From: Zobellia uliginosa
Lineage (GTDB): Bacteria; Bacteroidota; Bacteroidia; Flavobacteriales; Flavobacteriaceae
Reading direction: 5' to 3'
NCBI RefSeq assembly: GCF_018860745.1
Contig: NZ_JAHKPY010000012.1
Coordinates: 434,001 to 498,000 of the forward strand
DNA: 64,000 bases
Part shown: piece after piece, positions 61,184 to 64,000 of the stretch
Layout: every line of letters starts with the position of its first letter
Position numbering within the stretch: the stretch's first letter is position 1
Made by a program: the position numbers and the translations under genes
The notes under the pieces: generated by a model
Seen by the model: the letters and a program-made list of their open reading frames with translations, nothing else
What the model was told of the DNA's origin: nothing
Databases searched by the model: none

Positions 61184-62341
61184 TTACTCAAACCAACTTT
61201 TGTAATACTTGCCATCATCAATATCCATGGCTTGTTGTGTTAACTTTAATGGCTTAAACGTATCAATCATAACTGCAAGTTCTTCGGTCTTACTTTTACC
61301 AATGCTCGCTTCGTATGTACCAGGATGTGGACCATGGGGAATACCTGCCGGATGTAAGGAAATATAACCTTCATCTATACCTTTTCGGCTCATAAAATCG
61401 CCATCTACATAATACAACACCTCATCAGAATCTATATTGGAATGATTGTAAGGCGCCGGAATAGATTGCGGATGATAATCATACAACCTAGGACAAAACG
61501 AACACACTACGAAAGCACTGGTCTCAAAAGTTTGATGTACTGGTGGCGGTTGGTGCACACGCCCTGTAATAGGTTCAAAATTGTGAATTGAAAAACCATA
61601 GGGAAAATTGTAACCGTCCCAACCCACCACATCAAAAGGATGCGTAGCATAGACCAAGTGATGCAGCTGTCCTTGCTTCTTCACCTTCATTAAAAACTCT
61701 CCCTTTTCATCATACGTTTGGAGATTTTGTGGCAATTTAAAATCACGCTCGCAGAAAGGAGAATGTTCTAAGTGTTGCCCAAACCAGTTGCGATAGCGCT
61801 TTGGTGTATATATTGGATGGTAGCTTTCGGTAATTAATAATCGGTTGTCTTCAGTATCAAATTCTATTTGATAAATCATTCCTCTGGGAATCACCAGATA
61901 ATCACCATATTCAAAAGGAATTTCCCCTAAAAAAGTCTTTAAAGTACCAGAACCTCTATGAATGAACAGAAGCTCATCTGCATCTGTATTCTTGTAAAAA
62001 TAATCGGTTAGGGACTTTCTTGGGGCTGCAAGCCCTACATGTACATCACTATTAAAAAGTACGGTTTTTCTACTTTCTAGATAATCGTCTTCCGCCTTTA
62101 TCTTAAAACCTTTTAGCAACCTAGACTTAATGTTGTATTCTACCGCAGCCCTAGGTGCTATGTCTAAAGTTTTACCTACTTCTTTTATTTGTGTAGGTCT
62201 GTGTAAATGATACAAAAGGGAAGACATACCATCAAAACCAATTGTTCCAAACAATTGTTCGTAATGCAAGGTTCCATCTTCTTTATTGAATATGGTGTGT
62301 CGCTTTTGCGGAAACTTTCCCAGCTTATGATATAAAGGCAT
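61184..62341 (-). CDS. hmgA: homogentisate 1,2-dioxygenase
   Basis: HmgA opens the ring of homogentisate in tyrosine and phenylalanine breakdown. The 385-aa cupin-type enzyme has the C-terminal iron site: NHSNIDSDEVLYYVDGDF near 298-315 (His and Glu) and HPAGIPHGPHPGTYE near 331-345 (His). It is the shorter form used by Bacteroidota. The rest of the pathway (hppD, fahA, maiA) is not in the window. It is monocistronic. Confidence 0.95.
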   Translation of the reverse strand: MPLYHKLGKFPQKRHTIFNKEDGTLHYEQLFGTIGFDGMSSLLYHLHRPTQIKEVGKTLDIAPRAAVEYNIKSRLLKGFKIKAEDDYLESRKTVLFNSDVHVGLAAPRKSLTDYFYKNTDADELLFIHRGSGTLKTFLGEIPFEYGDYLVIPRGMIYQIEFDTEDNRLLITESYHPIYTPKRYRNWFGQHLEHSPFCERDFKLPQNLQTYDEKGEFLMKVKKQGQLHHLVYATHPFDVVGWDGYNFPYGFSIHNFEPITGRVHQPPPVHQTFETSAFVVCSFCPRLYDYHPQSIPAPYNHSNIDSDEVLYYVDGDFMSRKGIDEGYISLHPAGIPHGPHPGTYEASIGKSKTEELAVMIDTFKPLKLTQQAMDIDDGKYYKSWFE

Positions 62342-62626
62342 GTATTTTTCTTTAAAAATCTAGCTTAAAATTACGTCTTTTTTGTCGATTTCGCATATTT
62401 GAGCCTTTTTATGAACGTATGAAATAACCACATTATCACAAATTTCTTAAAATGAAAAAAACGTTATACTAACGCATTTGATCGATGAAAAGAAATCTAT
62501 TTGATGTAAGTTTGTACCGTTGTTAAGATTATGAAGATGAGCGACATAAAACTGGACATTTATAAAATCCTTGTCTAGCTTTATTTAGTATTTCTATTGA
62601 AAATGTAAACCTTAATACCTTGTATC
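62342..62626. other. intergenic region upstream of the 41-aa gene
   Basis: About 285 AT-rich bases between hmgA and a tiny gene. They contain a perfect -7 box (62507-62514) and a 15-codon frame at 62531-62578 (MKMSDIKLDIYKILV), which may be a leader peptide or nothing. Confidence 0.35.
62507..62514 (+). promoter_or_regulatory. -7 box ahead of small open frames
   Basis: TAAGTTTG fits TAnnTTTG. A transcript from about 62520 would carry the 15-codon and 41-codon frames. Confidence 0.4.
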
Positions 62627-62752
62627 ATGAACAGAACACATTATCAGGTAAAAGCGGAAAGAGCAAAAAAAGCATGGATATCCATCCAAAATCAAATTAC
62701 TTCCAAGGAAAACAAAGAGAATGTTTTAGAACGCCAGTTGCGTAAAGTATAA
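62627..62752 (+). CDS. small basic protein (41 aa), hypothetical
   Basis: ATG at 62627 starts a 41-codon frame: MNRTHYQVKAERAKKAWISI, then a Lys/Glu-rich helix ending LRKV. It is strongly charged, with no membrane segment. A promoter box lies 113 bases upstream. The size is small, so it could be spurious, but the composition is protein-like. Confidence 0.4.
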   Translation: MNRTHYQVKAERAKKAWISIQNQITSKENKENVLERQLRKV

Positions 62753-62862
62753 TTCTCAATACAAAGCAGTGCACGCATAAAATGCATGTAACTTCTGCAA
62801 ACTCTTCTTTGATTATTAGTGTGTAAGGCTATTTTTTATAGGCTATACTACACCAAAATCCA

Positions 62863-62895
62863 TAAAAAAAAGCCTTCCAACATTGGAAAGCCTTT
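62863..62895 (-). terminator. terminator of the NDH-2 gene
   Basis: On the minus strand a stem with TTCCAA/TTGGAA at its core and outer AAAG pairs (one bulge, one mismatch) runs into eight T residues. Confidence 0.7.
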
Positions 62896-62987
62896 CATTG
62901 GACCAAACCTATTTAGGTTTTGGGTCACAACACAACAGGGCAAAGATACTAAAGCTTTTGACATAATTACTATGTCTTAAGACTAAA
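62896..62987. other. palindrome-rich trailer after NDH-2
   Basis: Hairpins here include AAACCT/AGGTTT (about 62905-62920) and GACATA/TATGTC (62960-62976), plus the palindrome GTCTTAAGAC (62974-62983). They lie between the stop of NDH-2 and its terminator. No gene was seen. Confidence 0.4.
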
Positions 62988-64000
62988 CTATGCCCTAGGG
63001 TCAAACCTTCTTAAAATAAGGCGCGCAGCCTTATCATAATTAATATAATTGTATGCCCAGTTAAAAAACACAATGACCTTATTCCTAAAACCTACCAAGG
63101 CCATGAGGTGAACAAACATCCATATGAACCAAGCAAAAAAGCCTCCGAACTTAAGTTTTTTAATATCTGCAACTGCCTTATTTCTACCTATGGTAGCCAT
63201 AGTTCCTTTATCTAGATAGGTAAAAGGTTTCATGTCTTTTCCCTCTAACATCCTTTCTAAATTATTAGCTAGCAGTTCCCCTTGTTGAATTGCCGGTTGC
63301 GCTACCTGCGGATGTCCTTTTGGAAAATCTTCGGTTTCCATATAAGCGATGTCTCCAATGGCAAAAATACTTTTATAACCTTCTACTTGATTAAAGCGGT
63401 TTACCTTGTAGCGGTTTATGCGCTCAACCAAAATATGCGGTGCAAACCCTTCTATGGCTGCACCCGTCACCCCTGCTGTCCAAATGAAATTTTTGGTCCG
63501 CATACTTGTTCCATCTTTAAGGGTTACCTGTTCTCCATCATAATTGCTAGCAATAGAATTCAAATGGATACGAACACCCAATTCCGCTAAAAATTCCATA
63601 GCTTTTTTTGAAGCATGTTCACTCATTGGAGGCAATACTCTAGGGCCGCCTTCAAACAAGTTAATCTCCATTTCATCTATATTTAGATGTTTATAATCCT
63701 CAGGAAATACATTATTCTTCAATTCTGCAAAAGCTCCCGCAAGCTCAACACCTGTTGGCCCGGCACCTATAATACAAAAATTCAGTAGTGCCTTGCGCTC
63801 AATAGGGTCTTGACAATCATCTGCCTTTTCAAAATTTTGCAACATGAGACTTCTAATATCCAATGCTTGTGGCACGCTCTTCATGGGCATAGCATACTTT
63901 GCAATTTCTTGATTACCGAAAAAATTAGTTTTTGTACCAGTGGCTAAAACCAGATAATCATACTGCAAATTGCCCGTATCCGTCGCAATTAACTGTTGTT
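62988..64000 (-). CDS. type II NADH dehydrogenase (NDH-2), N-terminus beyond window
   Basis: The flavoprotein moves electrons from NADH to quinone without pumping protons. The window holds the later part: QYDYLVLATGTKTN, the second Rossmann motif CIIGAGPTGVELAGA, FIWTAGVTG, the FAD motif SIFAIGDIAYM and a hydrophobic C-terminal stretch that may bind membrane. The frame is open through the end of the window (upstream residues read IATDTGNL); an internal TTG at 63968 is not the real start. Confidence 0.93.
   Translation of the reverse strand, partial: QQLIATDTGNLQYDYLVLATGTKTNFFGNQEIAKYAMPMKSVPQALDIRSLMLQNFEKADDCQDPIERKALLNFCIIGAGPTGVELAGAFAELKNNVFPEDYKHLNIDEMEINLFEGGPRVLPPMSEHASKKAMEFLAELGVRIHLNSIASNYDGEQVTLKDGTSMRTKNFIWTAGVTGAAIEGFAPHILVERINRYKVNRFNQVEGYKSIFAIGDIAYMETEDFPKGHPQVAQPAIQQGELLANNLERMLEGKDMKPFTYLDKGTMATIGRNKAVADIKKLKFGGFFAWFIWMFVHLMALVGFRNKVIVFFNWAYNYINYDKAARLILRRFDPRA

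Noticed and set aside
1-64000. CRISPR arrays, rRNA operons, prophage or full insertion sequences
   Set aside because: No regularly spaced repeats, rRNA-like sequence, integrase, or transposase frame was seen in the window.

Overview
The window reads as chromosome of a marine-type Flavobacteriaceae (Bacteroidota). The evidence is the gene content (long EF-Ts next to a helix-hairpin-helix S2 tail, PorT-like barrel, 937-aa OdhA, BlaI/M56 pairs, DUF4407, DUF4230, DUF4260), AT-rich intergenic DNA, no clear Shine-Dalgarno sequences, and many perfect TAnnTTTG -7 boxes of the Bacteroidota type. There is no phage, CRISPR or rRNA operon. The first and last genes (rpsB tail, NDH-2) run off the ends.

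Layout. 1-10.9 kb is housekeeping: rpsB-tsf, an M61 peptidase, pyrH, frr, an RND exporter, asnS, rpoN and a PAP2-like membrane protein. 10.9-14.1 kb is a PorT-like barrel and an ExbB/ExbD/ExbD energising cluster. 14.3-21 kb holds tRNA-Ser(GGA), ansA-tatD, a retropepsin-like protease and the 2-oxoglutarate dehydrogenase pair. 21-25.7 kb is envelope sugar metabolism (galE, a DegT aminotransferase, waaA). 25.8-26.8 kb is a gene-poor, apparently decayed stretch. 26.8-35.6 kb has a hybrid histidine kinase, an ABC-F protein, a carboxylesterase and pta-ackA.

35.7-40.4 kb is the most unusual block. Two tRNA-Leu(UAG) copies and a third fragment bracket a translationally coupled set of membrane, FG-GAP/ASPIC, zinc-ribbon and four-Cys membrane proteins plus a K+ channel. 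The outer tRNA copy is damaged in three stems, has lost its promoter box, and abuts a DUF2062 gene that has lost its 5' end. This looks like an accessory insertion or rearrangement at a tRNA locus.

40.5-64 kb is mixed: an M20 dipeptidase, a PhnA-domain protein, two separate BlaI/M56 regulatory loci with different palindromic operators, DUF4407, an orphan Hpt, a DUF5060 glycosidase-like lipoprotein, a membrane MutS-like ATPase, a run of small conserved genes, and ruvC-hemW split by a small inverted-repeat-bounded cassette that carries only an S23 four-helix-bundle gene. After these come DUF456, a nitroreductase, hmgA and the NDH-2 fragment.

The best candidates for undescribed biology are the S23 cassette with terminal inverted repeats (55247-55693), the tRNA-Leu-bracketed coupled operon (35831-39154), and the paired BlaI/M56 sensors. 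All functional statements are inferred from sequence motifs and family knowledge; no database search was run.
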